This document shows, piece after piece, positions 1 through 10,502 of a DNA stretch of 64,000 bases. Origin of the DNA: Deroplatys truncata. Taxonomy: Eukaryota; Arthropoda; Insecta; Mantodea; Mantidae. The DNA lies in NCBI GenBank assembly GCA_030765065.1, contig CM060988.1, positions 195,546,565 to 195,610,564 of the forward strand, in the 5' to 3' direction. A program made the translations under genes and the position numbers. Under the pieces are notes generated by a model. It was not told where the DNA came from. It ran no database searches and was given only the letters and a program-made list of their open reading frames with translations. Every line of letters begins with the position of its first letter. Positions within the stretch are counted from its first letter, which is position 1.

Positions 1-362
1 GACTACGCTAGAAGCACAAAGGGCTACATCCTGACGCCGGCGGGACCCCACAGGTCTACCTCTTCCATGAAGAGGCCTCTCTGGGGTTCCGTTATTCACC
101 AAACGTCAGGCAGATAGTTTCATAAAGCAAACCACATCGTCGTCCACTCGCCTGATCCTTCTACCCTGAAATATGATAAGGAAAGAAATTACAGGAAATT
201 TGGGATACGGCATTGTATAATCCGCCTCAGCTTTCACCTACCAACCAGGGTAAATGGTGAGGGGAAAAAAAACTCCAGATTATAGTGGCCGGCCCAACCG
301 GAATCGAACTTGGGACCTGCCGAACGTGAGCTCTACACGTTACCACGAAGTAATCTCACTCA
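1..362 (-). mobile_element. tRNA-derived SINE, cut by the window's left edge
   Basis: On the minus strand the segment near 362-290 reads like a tRNA head: an A-box-like GTGGTAACGTGTAGAGC and a B-box-like CCAAGTTCGATTCC. A body of about 290 bp follows toward base 1. The head-plus-body layout is that of a tRNA-derived SINE. Its 3' end is not in the window and no duplication can be checked. Confidence 0.5.
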
Positions 363-710
363 GTTAGATTCGAAATTACCTAAGCGATTTGAATAATCCT
401 CTTTGTATGAGCAATGGCAGTTTGGACTTGTGGCCGGGATGGGATATATATGTAAGTGAAGTTACTTCATTCCCATGTCTCGTAAGCCAACGGCAAACGT
501 CCGTAGTTTACGCCCTTGAGTAAGTCGTGGTTGCCATCCACGACCTAAACTAAGGGGCTCGGCATATGTTTCCGCAGAATTGACAGTACAATATGTATGT
601 TACGCCTTAACAATCAAACTAGTGTAGCTGGTCATGGTTTTATAAAACAAAACTAAAACAGGGAGTCTATTGATATCCTAAAAATATACAATCAGACTGA
701 AAAATGCAAT
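363..710. other. no gene seen
   Basis: Mixed-composition sequence without a credible reading frame, splice-bounded exon or recognised repeat. Confidence 0.4.
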
Positions 711-783
711 GCCATAGGCGGGATTTGAACCAAGGATCTTCGGCTTACCGTACCGCTGCTCTAACAGACTGAGCAACCGTGGC
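711..783 (-). pseudogene. tRNA-like pseudogene (73 bp)
   Basis: The minus strand starts GCCACGG and ends CTATGGC, which pair as an acceptor stem with one mismatch. It has a D-arm (GCTC...GAGC), a four-pair anticodon stem CGGT/GCCG around the loop ACGGTAA, and a T-loop like GGTTCAAATCC. Loop position 33 would be C instead of U and the T stem pairs poorly, so a decayed tRNA or an isolated SINE head is likelier than a working tRNA. The nominal anticodon would be GGT. Confidence 0.45.
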
Positions 784-979
784 AACAGTCGGCATGACAT
801 TAAATTTCCTACTGACTCACATTTTTCTCGGTATAAAAGGTGTTCTTAGGTCCCGGCACTGCACTTTTGAATATATTTTTTGTCGTGTTTAACTTCCGCT
901 CTTGCTGCAAACGGCACCGCAGGCGGTAAACACTAATGATGCATGAAATAAAATGATAATTAAAAAAACTGTCAGAAAG

Positions 980-1046
980 GGCGTCCTGGCTGGATTTGAA
1001 ACGCGGACTTTTCACTCACGAGTCCGTGCTTTAACGACCATGTCGG
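980..1046 (-). mobile_element. tRNA-like SINE head fragment
   Basis: The minus strand shows GTCGTTAAAGCACGGACT and CGTTTCAAATCC, in the same order as the better head at about 35,865-35,925 (CGTTAAAGCATGAACCCGTG, CGGCTCAAACCCC). The two appear to belong to one SINE family. No body or tail is recognised. Confidence 0.4.
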
Positions 1047-1325
1047 ATTTTTCAGTCTGTTTCTAGCTTTCCAATCTTAACCTATCCACGGCGTGTGACG
1101 ATACCCGTCTGCAAAATTTATAAAATCCACAACTTCAGTTAGCTTTATTTAAAATGTTAATATAGCAGTTGGGGTTTAATGTAGAATATGTACTCCAAAT
1201 TTCAAAATCAGTTCTGGGGATTGTTTTTTTAATTATCTATTTTACAGATTTTTAAAGATTTATCCATAAGATGCAATTATTTTTTGAAAAAAAATAATAT
1301 TTTGTAATTAAACTCTTCAATAGTA

Positions 1326-2808
1326 CAGGGTTTGTCCAATAAGTCTTAGGATTGAAGTTATAAGAATAATGTTTTTGAAGATATTATGTGCAGTAAGTTA
1401 ATATTCTTCAAAATACGACCCTCCTGCATCGATACACCGCTGCAAGGGCTTTTTCTAGTCTTCTTCATACGCCCTCTGAAAGTCGGCAACAGCAAGGCTA
1501 TTCAGCCACTTGGACCACGTCTTGAAATGATGTCCTTTAAGATTCATTTTGATCCCAGGGAACAACAATAAACCTGGGGAGGCATATCTGGGTTATGGGG
1601 TAATTGGAGCGGCGTTACCACTTTCAGTTTGGCCAGTACCTCCCTTAGAGTTAGCGAAGAGTGATCGGGCTCATTGTCGCGATGAAGGTTCCAGAAAGAA
1701 ACGGACCCTAAGCCATGGTTTCATCGGTTCTCGTCGATGTCGGACGTTCACCGCGTTGTTCCTCTTGGCCTTACCGCCATATTTTTTGCACGTTTTATGC
1801 CACACAAAAAACACGCGTTCTGGACATGACTTCGCCCCTTGTAACCCTCACAAATCATATCAAAAGTACCCGAAGCAGATGTGTTCAGTTTAACACAAAA
1901 TTTGAAGGCACAGCGCTGCCCGATGGTTGCTGCATCTTGATTCTCGACGCCCACACTACATACACTGTTGCTTCAGGTGCGATCTACACACTCCAGAGGC
2001 TTTTTGTTGTTGTTTTTTGAGGGAAAAATGGTTTTAGGCACTAACCTCAGCCATGTGGGAGTGTGGGACTCGCCAAAGTGGCCATACTCACTAAAAGAAC
2101 CCTCCACCGGAAGGAAAGATGAAGGAGGAGGAATTCGTGAGAGGCATTACAGCAGTACCGCTAGTGCAGCTGCACATTCAGGGAGCGGATATATTGGTCG
2201 GTCTTAATGGGACCTAAGCCAGGACGCAAACATGGCCGAGACCCTGCTTACGCCCTGGGAAATTTTTAGTGATGGAGTGTAGATAGCATGGAGCGATGTG
2301 TTTAGGAAGTGCAGTGTGAATCCTTACCGATACCTCCGGCGGTTCTTGTAGAATCCAGTCTCGGGCGGTGTTGGTCCACCAGCGTTCTCCCAATTGGGCG
2401 GGCAGTGGTTCTCTGTTGGTCTCGGCAGTACTTCGTCCAGCATCATCTGCAGGGCTGACACTTCCTCCTTGACGAGCCTTCTGATGTTGAGCACGTTCTT
2501 GGACTGTGGGTCTATGAGATCCACTTTAGTTACTACGGGAAACCTTCGTCAGGGTAGATATCATTTCTGAGGTCCTGTATGATTCTTCAAGTGTGTTGAT
2601 CTTCTCAGTTAGATGTGAATTTCTGCCTGTGTGTCCTCCAGCTTTTGAAGGACCTACGTGGCGGCGAGGCGGGACCTTCAGTGCTGGAGGCAACTGAGTT
2701 GGTACCCTAGCTTATGTGGCACCCCCACCATCGATTCGGTCCAAGGAGACCTCCCTCAACCTCTTCGGCTGAAAAAAATCACTGCCGATATTTAGTGGAC
2801 AAACCCTG
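1326..2808 (-). mobile_element. mariner-like DNA transposon, decayed
   Basis: The ends are inverted: CAGGGTTTGTCCAATAAGTC on the left and, read on the minus strand from the right, CAGGGTTTGTCCACTAAAT. Both sit next to TA, the target duplicated by the Tc1/mariner superfamily. A transposase relic lies on the minus strand at 1,388-1,960. The GC-richer 2,010-2,790 part between the relic and the right end is not recognisable as transposase and may be a later insertion; one minus-strand frame there (2,324-2,524) has no family I recognise. Confidence 0.75.
1388..1960 (-). pseudogene. mariner-like transposase relic
   Basis: Minus-strand pieces match the mariner transposase order. First comes an HTH-type N-terminal part (KFCVKLNTSASGTFDMI, then TSTRTDET). 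Next is the second catalytic region as LHRDNEPDHSSL, where the family has HDNAxxH. Last is the C-terminus ending RCIDAGGSYFEEY with a stop near 1,388. The stretch with the first catalytic Asp between HTH and HRDN is missing, so it is internally deleted. It also has an in-frame stop and shifts of frame. It cannot encode an active enzyme. Confidence 0.7.
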
Positions 2809-2810
2809 TA

Positions 2811-3887
2811 TATTAACAAACTGTGGAGACGAATTTTAATTAGCCTACTAGTTCGGGAGAAAATAAATGTTAAATATCAGACTTCAATTTTTGTTGCTTA
2901 AGAATTTACAAAGTATTATTATTTAATAACATCACGACTAAGCATGTTAACAAATACTCATCTCATCGCTTTTTAACCTGTTATTTGCAAGGAGGTGTAC
3001 AAAATTTCATCGATTTTTTTTACTCAAAACTAAAACAATTTAAGAATGAGACCTTGCTGACAAATGAAAACCCCAGAAAAAAGAGTTTAAAACTATAACA
3101 TTAAACAATACTGTTTCTGACTTTATTTTGTTTAAAAAGCATTTAGTATGTGCATATACACGCCTTCTTTGGTTTTTTCTTTCTGTTCCTCTGCAGCTAA
3201 CTTAATGTTTGAACATTCCTGATTCATCTGTTGAATAGTTTGTTTACTTCAATGTTGGCAAAACTTATTGTAGTTCACTACAGTTTTATAGAAAGCTAAA
3301 ACTACAAACATTTAAATTGCTATATGAATTATGATATTCTTTAAGACAATGCACTCGTGAAAAATCTAAAAGTAATCAAGATTTTCATTTGAGCGACCTG
3401 AAAATTGTATCACAATATAACGATGTAATATAAATATCACATACAAATTTTCAATCAAGTATGTGCATCTATTTCAGAAACATTAATGCTTTTGTTTTCT
3501 GAATTTAATCCATTTAATTCAAATGAAACTATGGTAGAAAAGAAGATAAGCCCTTCGCATTTATAGATTTTTTTTCGATTTTATGAATAATATCAAGCTA
3601 TGAAAATATTTAACAAAAACTAGCGTAATAATTCTAAAATTTCAAAAGTGGCAAAATGAATCTCTTAAGTAATCTTCTACGAGCTTTCGTTGAAAATTAG
3701 AAGTTGATCGGCCAAAAATGTTTCTATGTGGAGCATTTTAAGTAATGGAAAATGCTGAGAAACACTACATTTAAATTGAAACCTGTATTATAGTACTACT
3801 ATGTTCAGGAGTATTTAATTTGCCGCAAAGAGCGCTAAACAGTGCAGCTATTAATAATTCAAGGACACCCAATGAAAACATGCAGTA
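2811..3887. other. AT-rich, no gene seen
   Basis: AT-rich non-coding sequence, probably intronic or intergenic. No long frame, tRNA-like box or inverted ends were noticed. Confidence 0.4.
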
Positions 3888-4525
3888 TACAGGGTGGACC
3901 ATTTAAGTTGAGACTGTACATTATCTCCAAAACTAAATGTTGTAGAAAGACATGTCTTCTATAAAAGTTGCTTGATATTTTGTTTTTTAATTCAATTTAT
4001 ACCCCGCCTCTAACTACACTGGTCTTATCGGCGGCCTTCCCTTTAGAACTTCTGGCTACTGGCAATGGTATTAACTCGTATTCTCTTGTCGTTGGGTTTC
4101 TGGCAATTTGGTTTTTAATCATTAGATCACACACACACACACACACATTCACACATTAATTTTGGCTAGAGAAAAATTCCCACCCCCAGTCGAACCCGGG
4201 AACCCTAGCACAACAGGCAGTTGCTCTACCGACAAAGCTACGGGGCCACCTGCTTGATATTATGGGCGAAAGTAAATGCCATTGGTCGAGTTTTATTTGT
4301 GATGATCTTTTTAGCGTCAATTTAACTTAACCCTAATTGTACCTTCTCATTTTAAAAAATTAAATTCATCCTAAAATGACCATCATAACGTCCTCCAAAC
4401 AAAACACGACTAATGGCATTTACTTTCCCCCATAATATCAAACAATTTTATTAAAGACATTTCTTTCTACAACGCTTAGTTTTTGGAGATATTGTACAGT
4501 CTCAACTTAAATGATCCAACCTGTA
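3888..4525. mobile_element. Tc1/mariner-type MITE split by a SINE
   Basis: The left end (CAGGGTGGACCATTTAAGTT) and the minus-strand reading of the right end (CAGGTTGGATCATTTAAGTT) match, continue as about 90 bp of inverted repeat, and are flanked by TA. There is no transposase. A SINE occupies 3,980-4,250. Without it the element would be about 360 bp and nearly all inverted repeat. Confidence 0.8.
3980..4250 (-). mobile_element. tRNA-derived SINE with target-site duplication
   Basis: It is flanked by the 11-bp direct repeat TGCTTGATATT (3,969-3,979 and 4,251-4,261). The minus strand starts with a tRNA-like head (CGTAGCTTTGTCGGTAGAGC, then CCCGGGTTCGACTGG) and ends A-rich beside the left duplication. 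It contains a short CA microsatellite at about 4,129-4,147. It inserted into the MITE that surrounds it. Confidence 0.85.
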
Positions 4526-5104
4526 TATAACGAGTCTTCAGATTTCCTCTGTCTTTACCGCCAGTCGGTTTAAATAAATGACGTCATTATTAGCTCAGTG
4601 AGCTCCTTATCTCAAAGGAGAGGTGCGGAATTGAACCTGGACTGCATGCGTTTCCGACTTCTTAACAGGTTGATATACTGTGGCGGTGCAGAACTGTTTT
4701 TCACTAAGACGTTTTGTGCGTTCTTTGCATGCGAAATAGAAGTGACAACCGATCACAGAATTTCCATGGTTGGTTGCTAAACCCAGACACTCTGCACCAC
4801 AAAAACCGTCCAATTATTTGAGTTATCTGTCAGCGTACATGCTGAAATTGCGAGTTTACGAGACGCAAGCGAAAGAAGTTCCAAATGTAAATATAGGAAA
4901 GGTACTATACAAGTCCCATTTCACTAAGGTGCCCTCAAAACTGTTGACATCCACCCTTTTCACTCATCTTTCGGTAGTCCTCTGTTAGAAGCACTGGTAA
5001 CGAACTCGCTTCATAGTATTGACGCCATGCGCGGACAACGGACTGGCGGCAACGGCCGAATAAATCTTAAGATGTCGAATAATACAAGGAAAATAATTCA
5101 AATT
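4526..5104. other. no gene; weak SINE-like head
   Basis: At about 4,590-4,700 on the minus strand a B-box-like CCAGGTTCAATTCCGC follows a possible A box, a weak sign of another SINE. The short frames on both strands have no recognisable protein signature. Confidence 0.3.
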
Positions 5105-5988
5105 TTACTTTCTCTACTACGTAGAGTAAGTAGGGGAAGTATTGTATTCCACCCAAAAATTCGATACCGAGATTTCACCGGAAATATATGTTTTGAGGCT
5201 CCCTGAATCCAAAAAAAAGCATTTTTGGAAACATGTCTGTGTGTGTGTGTGTGTCTGTGAACAACATAACTCAGAAACGAACAGTCGGATAAACACCAAA
5301 CTTGGTATTTAGGTTCAGTATCTTCCAGAGATGCGACACAAGGTTTTCAAGAAAATCCCCCACCCCAGATTACCCTTTACATGGAACATTTTTCGAAAAT
5401 TTTAATTTTCTCAAAAATGGCTCTAACGATTTTGATTAAAATATCACATGTTTAAGATATTTTCAAGACAAATAAAATGATCTCGAACTTTCTGGAAATG
5501 TCTCCAAAAGTATTCTTCATTGTGACTTTTGCATAACTGGTAAACCATAAGAGATAGATAAAATTTTACTACACAAAAATGTAGATCGCGTTAAAATACA
5601 CAATTTATGTCATATACATTTTTGTTGTTGAGTGAACCATTTTCGAGATATTGCTTGTCATTCCCTTAAAAATTTTAATACTTATTTTCTCAAATGCGAA
5701 TTCGTTATTCATTTTTTTGTTTTGGATATGCAAAGAGTATTAATCTGTGGCAAAGGGAATGGTGCTGCGCCTAGCAACCAGCTATTAAGAGATATGTATG
5801 TGCTTAAGGCTACTGTATTTCTATATTGCCCTTGTAAATATATATTCTCCTTACGTCTACAAGAGAATTAGCAATAAGATAGTCTGCAAATATTTATCTC
5901 GATTGACATGAAGTAGATGGTGAAAGCGTTTGTAAAAATAGTTTTTACAAGAGTAGAGAAGGTTATGTGAGTGTAACACATCAGATTT
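5105..5988 (+). mobile_element. E1 family repeat, copy a
   Basis: Near-complete copy of the 0.9-kb E1 family described at 6,110-7,014. It starts TACTTTCTCTACTACG after a T-run, has a short GT run at about 5,236-5,258, and ends AACACATCAGA followed by a T-run. It lies in the same orientation as the next copy, only about 120 bp away. Confidence 0.8.
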
Positions 5989-6109
5989 TTTAATCTTTAT
6001 CCCAGATTTTCCACCACTTTTACAGTTGCAATTGCTTTGAAACGTCGCACTGGTATAACAACTACATAGAACTAAAGTAGAAGGCTTTAGTTTGGCAATT
6101 TTTGGTGTT

Positions 6110-7014
6110 TTTTACTTTCTCTACTACGTATAGTAAGTAGGGGAAGTATTGCATTCCACCCAAAAATTCGATACCGAGATTTCACCGGAAATACACGTTT
6201 TGAGACCTCCTGAATCCAAAAAAAGCATTTTTAGAAACATGTCCGTGTGTGTGTCTGTGTGTGTGTGTGTGTGTGTCTGTGTGTGTGTGTGTGTCTGTGT
6301 GTCTGTGTGTGTCTGTGAACAGCATAACTCAAAAACGAACAATCGGATAAGCACCAAACTTGGTATTTAGGTTCAGTATCTTCCAGAGATGCGACACGAA
6401 GGTTTTCAAGAAAATCCCCCCACCCCAGACTACCCTTTACATGGAACATTTTTCGAAAATTTTAATTTTCTCAAAAACGGCTCTAACGATTTTGATTAAA
6501 ATATCATATGTTTAAGATATTGTCATGACAAATAAAATGTATATCTCGAATTTTCTGGGAATGTCTCCAAAAGTATTCTTCATTATGAACGACTTTTTCA
6601 TAACTGGTAAACCATAAGAGATAGACAAAATTTTACTACACGAAAAATGTAGATCGCGTTAAAATACACAATTTATGTCATATACATTTCTTTTGTTGAG
6701 TGAACCGTTTGCGAGATATTGCTTGTTATTCCCTTAAATTTTCCAATACTTATACTTTTTCTCAAATTCGTTATTCATTTTTTTATGTTCTGGACATGCA
6801 AAGAGAATGGAATGCCCCACATAGCAACCAGCGTTAAAATATTTGACTATCGCTTAAAAGCTACCATATTCCCCTTGCATCTACAAGAAAATTATCAATA
6901 AGATTGACATCTCGATATCTCGATTAACATGAAGCATATGGAGAATAGGCGTTTGTAAAATTAGGTTGTACAAGAGTAGAGAAAGTTATGTGAGTGTAAC
7001 ACATCAGATTTTTT
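6110..7014 (+). mobile_element. E1 family repeat, copy b (reference copy)
   Basis: E1 is the commonest repeat here. In this orientation it begins ACTTTCTCTACTACGTATAG, where CTACT...AGTAG can form a hairpin. Next come a conserved block (CCGAGATTTCACCGGAAAT), a GT microsatellite (6,243-6,318), ACAGCATAACTCAAAAACG, GGCTCTAACGATTTTGATTA, and the end AGTAGAGAAAGT followed by about 25 bp to CACATCAGA. ACTTTCTCTACT at one end and AGTAGAGAAAGT near the other are inverted repeats at unequal distances from the termini. Copies sit in T-runs. There is no credible ORF, so it is non-autonomous. Helentron-associated elements (HINEs) share this plan; that class is my inference. Confidence 0.8.
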
Positions 7015-7039
7015 ACTTAATGCTGATTTTTATTCATAG

Positions 7040-7162
7040 ATCTTAATGAGCTATGTGACAATTCAGAAGAGTGCACTGTGAGTTCCGGCCAAGCTACGTG
7101 TCTAAATGGGAGATGCCGCTGTGCAGTTGGCTACACTGCTGACAAGAACAACAACTGTGTTG
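7040..7162 (+). CDS. orphan exon, EB/EGF-like cysteine-rich module
   Basis: The 123-bp segment lies between a good acceptor (TTTTTATTCATAG) and a strong donor (G/GTAAGTCC). Read with two bases completing the first codon it is open and reads LNELCDNSEECT, ATCLNGRCRC and VGYTADKNNNC. The cysteine spacing with C-x-x-G-x-C-x-C resembles an EB or EGF-like module of secreted or membrane proteins. The exon starts in phase 2/3 and ends in phase 1. No partner exon is recognised in the window, so the rest of the gene is probably outside or in unrecognised short exons. An E1 copy ends about 26 bp before the acceptor. The module type is inferred from cysteine spacing; the exon call is firmer. Confidence 0.7.
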
Positions 7163-7383
7163 GTAAGTCCTCCATGTTGTGTACTTCCGCGTTAGCTGAA
7201 CAGGTGTCAACGTTGTGCTGGGGTGCTTATTTAATGCATATTTTGTCGTGACCCTTTATGTAAACTTCAGATTTCTGATACACCGAATGTCTAAAAGGTA
7301 GCATTCTTCTGCTGTGGATGCCACAATATGAACGAGACCGAGGAACAAAAACACTAATGATATACAATAAGAAGTCTGCACTA

Positions 7384-7824
7384 CCGAGCAGGATGGCTCA
7401 GGCGGTAAAGTGTGAGGTCCTGGGTTCAAATCCGGAGGGCCGACCAATCTGTCTGGGTTTTTTTTTTCGTGGTTTGCCTCAGTCCCCAAGGTAAATACCG
7501 GATTGGATATTTAATACCACGACCCAAAGTTCCACCTTAAGTCCAAAACAATAGCGAATACTATGCCATCTATCTGCAGACAATGAAAGCAGTTAGATTG
7601 GACGGCACCCTATCGCCATCTGCACGGCACGAAGCAGAAGATCCGGCTGCCATGCGCTGGTGGTCTCTGTGGGCACGTGACGAAGCAAGATGGCATTTCC
7701 AGAGATGAGACCTAGAAGGCTAACTGTCCATCACATATCGTTCTAAGAGTTATCCAGCAACAGATCCGTCGCGTTATGACCAAGGAGTTAAAGCGACGTA
7801 AAATAAAATAGGGAGAGAAAAAAA
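7384..7824 (+). mobile_element. tRNA-derived SINE with LINE-like 3' tail
   Basis: It is flanked by the 12-bp direct repeat AAGTCTGCACTA (7,372-7,383 and 7,825-7,836). The head has an A box (GGATGGCTCAGGCGGTAAAG) and a B box (GTCCTGGGTTCAAATCC). The 3' end reads GAGTTAAAGCGACGTAAAAT, nearly the same as the 3' end of the RNase H LINE at about 62,600 (GAGTTAAAGCGACTTAAAGT). This suggests the LINE's machinery mobilises the SINE. It looks full length. Confidence 0.85.
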
Positions 7825-8032
7825 AGTCTGCACTATCAGCTGTATTTTATTATTCTGTGTTTATCCTTAAGGCTGGTTCACAACAACGAGAACGCCAAAG
7901 TTGAAATACGTGTATTCTAATGGGAGCGTTCACAATTGACGGGAAGCTTTCCTGGGGCCGGAACGGAAAAGAAGTGTCTTCGCCAAGTTCTAACTCTCTC
8001 ATTTTTATTCCCGGACATGGTATATTAGATCC

Positions 8033-8434
8033 GGTCTACCCGGAGCGTCAACCGGGTGACTTTCTGTCTGTGGGTTTTCCATTAGGTCAATACCTGAAAA
8101 TTTAAAAAGCCCCGCTGCTTCCTCAGGGACGGAAGTGAATACACCACTTACACGCGTCAGCCCCAGAGGGGAGACTACCGAAGAACCTCGGTGAGGCCGA
8201 CAATCATCTAGCACATCGTCTACCGGAGGGCATTGAGGAGTCTCACAGCCCCGTCTGGGCATCACCGCCTAGACGTAGCCAATCTCTCAGGGGTTTAAGG
8301 AACCACTGCCCCACCGAGTGCAACCCAATCCGAACAGCTCCCTCCTGAGTAACGCCAGAAGTACCTCGAATGCTACGAGTACACAGCGCTCGCACCATGG
8401 AGCCTGAAGCGGTCGGAATCCCTCCCCCACGGAG
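8033..8434. mobile_element. GC-rich interspersed repeat with target-site duplication
   Basis: A GC-rich block of about 400 bp stands out from its AT-rich surroundings and is flanked by the direct repeat ATATTAGATCC (8,022-8,032 and 8,435-8,445), so it is an insertion. A relative lies at 18,480-18,870; shared stretches include GGGGAGACTA, AACCTCGGTG and GGTCGGAA(C/T)CCC. I could not assign it to a LINE 3' UTR, a SINE or another class. Confidence 0.7.
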
Positions 8435-8445
8435 ATATTAGATCC

Positions 8446-9068
8446 ATATTGTGCTTATTAAACTCTTCACAGTAGACAATATTCTAGGCGGCAGTGACAT
8501 GAAACAGCCACTAGTGCTCTCTATAGTCGCTAGCTGGAAACATGAAACTGGAGGAAATTCTAGCATATGTGGATCCTAACCTCAAATCCTGACTCCCGCA
8601 GATCCATTGAACTTTGATTCCTCTAGTGAAATCCTCATCTGTAGTTTGTTTATATGCAGTTCAGAACTGACTACTGCCTCGAAAACAATGCCGGTAAGAA
8701 CAATAAACAACTTTAATGTATGCCATTAAATAAAGGAATGAAAGCTTGGTGCGACTAGAGGGATTGGAAATGTAATGGATCTGTATTTAGATAATGTTTA
8801 CTCTATCGAATTCTGACTTGTTTAACTCGCACTATGTTGGCTGAATTGGAAGCAGATGAAAAAACACCATTGATCAGTTAAAAGCAAATGAAATCCCAAA
8901 TGCGGAAAATCGACTTTCCACTTTCTGATCGATATGCACTCCCGTTCTCGTGTTGTTATGAACCAGCCTTTAGATCTTGGTGTTTGAGGATTAAGAAAAC
9001 TATAAGCCTAAAAAAATGTAGCATCTTAAGCAATACTGTACGAAGTGTACTAACATTTTTGAGAAATA
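8446..9068. other. no gene seen
   Basis: AT-rich sequence with short frames only. Nothing recognisable. Confidence 0.35.
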
Positions 9069-9070
9069 TT

Positions 9071-9780
9071 AGGTTGTCTCATAAGTAATGTCGGTTTTTA
9101 AGTTTGGTGGTTTATAAGATAGAATTGATTTTCTTTGGCTCGCCACAGGATGCCATGGCTAGTACTGCAAGAATGTGTCAGTCGTCAGTTGTTAATACAC
9201 AATCACAAAATGGAAGTTACAAAGTTTGAGATTAGAGTTCTTCTAAAGCACTACTGGAAACAAGATTATAAAGTGCTGCCCCGGCTCGAAACATATGTGA
9301 AGTGGAAGGAGAAGGTGTCGTTAGTGAGCGTGTGGAACAACGATGGTTCCAACGTTTCAACACTGGAGAAGAAAACACTAAACATTTACCATTAGTTAAC
9401 CGAAATAGAGTTCTCTTGCAGCAGGACAATGCAACACCCCATACTGCACGAGCAACCATGACAAACATTCAGGAATTGGAAGGAATCAAACTGCTACCAC
9501 ACCCAGCATACAGCCCTGATCTTGAGTCTTCAGATTACCGTCTGTTTCAATCCATGGCCCGTTTCTTGCGTGGAAGAAATTTCGAAAACATTGAAGCTGT
9601 GGAAGGGGGTCTCACTGAATTCTTTAGAGACTGGTACGGTCGCGGGATAATAAACCTCGCTGAAACATGGCTAAAGACTATAGAATCTGATCGTCTCTAC
9701 TTTGAAGAGTAGTTTAATTTCTTATCAGAAAACGTTGCAAATAAAGTTTTGCTTAAAAACCGACTTTACTTATGAGACAG
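9071..9780 (+). mobile_element. mariner-like element with internal deletions
   Basis: Left end GGTTGTCTCATAAGTAATG and right end (minus reading) GCTGTCTCATAAGTAAAGTC form TIRs of about 30 bp that both run into TCGGTTTTTAAG. It is about 0.7 kb, half the usual length of roughly 1.3 kb, because most of the transposase middle is gone. The transposase is on the plus strand. Confidence 0.85.
9210..9712 (+). pseudogene. mariner transposase, deletion derivative
   Basis: The N-terminus starts MEVTKFEIRVLLKHYWKQ. After lost material, a frame at 9,302-9,712 keeps the catalytic C-terminal half: QQDNATPHTARA holds the second Asp, and YSPDLESSDYRLFQSM the third at the spacing of the DD34D group. It ends DRLYFEE with a TAG. 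The region with the first catalytic Asp is deleted, so the enzyme is dead. The TIRs could still be recognised by an intact relative. Confidence 0.85.
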
Positions 9781-9782
9781 CA

Positions 9783-10232
9783 TCTATACACAGTACAGTA
9801 ATTATAACGTATTTGCTTTCAAATATTTATATGGTAAGTTTGCGATAGCAAGTATGAGATTTTAAACGAAATCTTTACTTTTTCAGCTGGTGGCAGGAAT
9901 GCTGGACAAAGGACAACAAGTTGTGCCAACTCTGTGATATTTGTAACAACTGTCCTGTATCTACGTTATGCAGTATTCTAGACTCCGATTTTTGTTCATT
10001 GCTTGAGGTTGTTAGTCCAGGCGTCTTTATAATGGCTTGTTCCTGAAGCGTGCCTTTCTTAAATAACACCGTTATACAGAACCTTCGTTTAGACGCGCGG
10101 CCGGCCTAACGGGAATTTTCTTGTCACCGGGAAGCACGCTGTTTGCCGGCGGAGTCAGATATTTATAGCCCCATAAATTTAAGCGCACAGATTTCTCGTG
10201 CAAATTATAACTACAATATCCACACATGCTCG
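9783..10232. other. no gene seen
   Basis: A GC-rich patch at about 10,085-10,160 (GGCCGGCCTAACGGG and GTTTGCCGGCGGAGTC) may be the decayed outer end of the Tc1/mariner relic that follows, but no partner end was found. Confidence 0.3.
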
Positions 10233-10440
10233 TCATAGGAGAAGTTGGAAATGATGTCCTTGTGGCGCCGCACGTCTTTTAAGAACATTTGCATTAACAC
10301 TCATTAATTCTTCTCCTGAAATTGCAGCAATTTCTCTTCCTATATTATATTTAAGTTCTTTCAACATATACGGGTTACCCCAATACACTTTATCTTTTAA
10401 GGTCCGCTGGAAATATAGGGAACGCAGCATAAATCGGGTT
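10233..10440 (-). pseudogene. Tc1/mariner transposase C-terminal relic
   Basis: The minus strand reads TLKDKVYWGNPYMLKELKYN and ends APQGHHFQLLL with a stop. This parallels SLKDKVYRSNPRTLQELTEN ... AGQHFQNLL in the element at 12,303-13,437, so it is the end of a related transposase. Nothing upstream is recognisable, so only a fragment survives. Confidence 0.7.
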
Positions 10441-10502
10441 ACCAAAAGGCAAAGATGGCTGATGCCACAAGACAGGGCGGTCAACGTTCTAAATTGAGTC
10501 AC

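Noticed and set aside
2324-2524. Minus-strand 66-codon frame as part of a gag-like protein
   Set aside because: No motif supports any family, so it was left as unassigned insert sequence within the mariner-like element.
6124-6449. Minus-strand frames in E1 copies with HTHTHT-rich stretches, repeated at 63,370-63,695 and 5,117-5,299
   Set aside because: They recur because the repeat recurs. The His-Thr runs are the GT microsatellite read in frame, and the frames break differently between copies.
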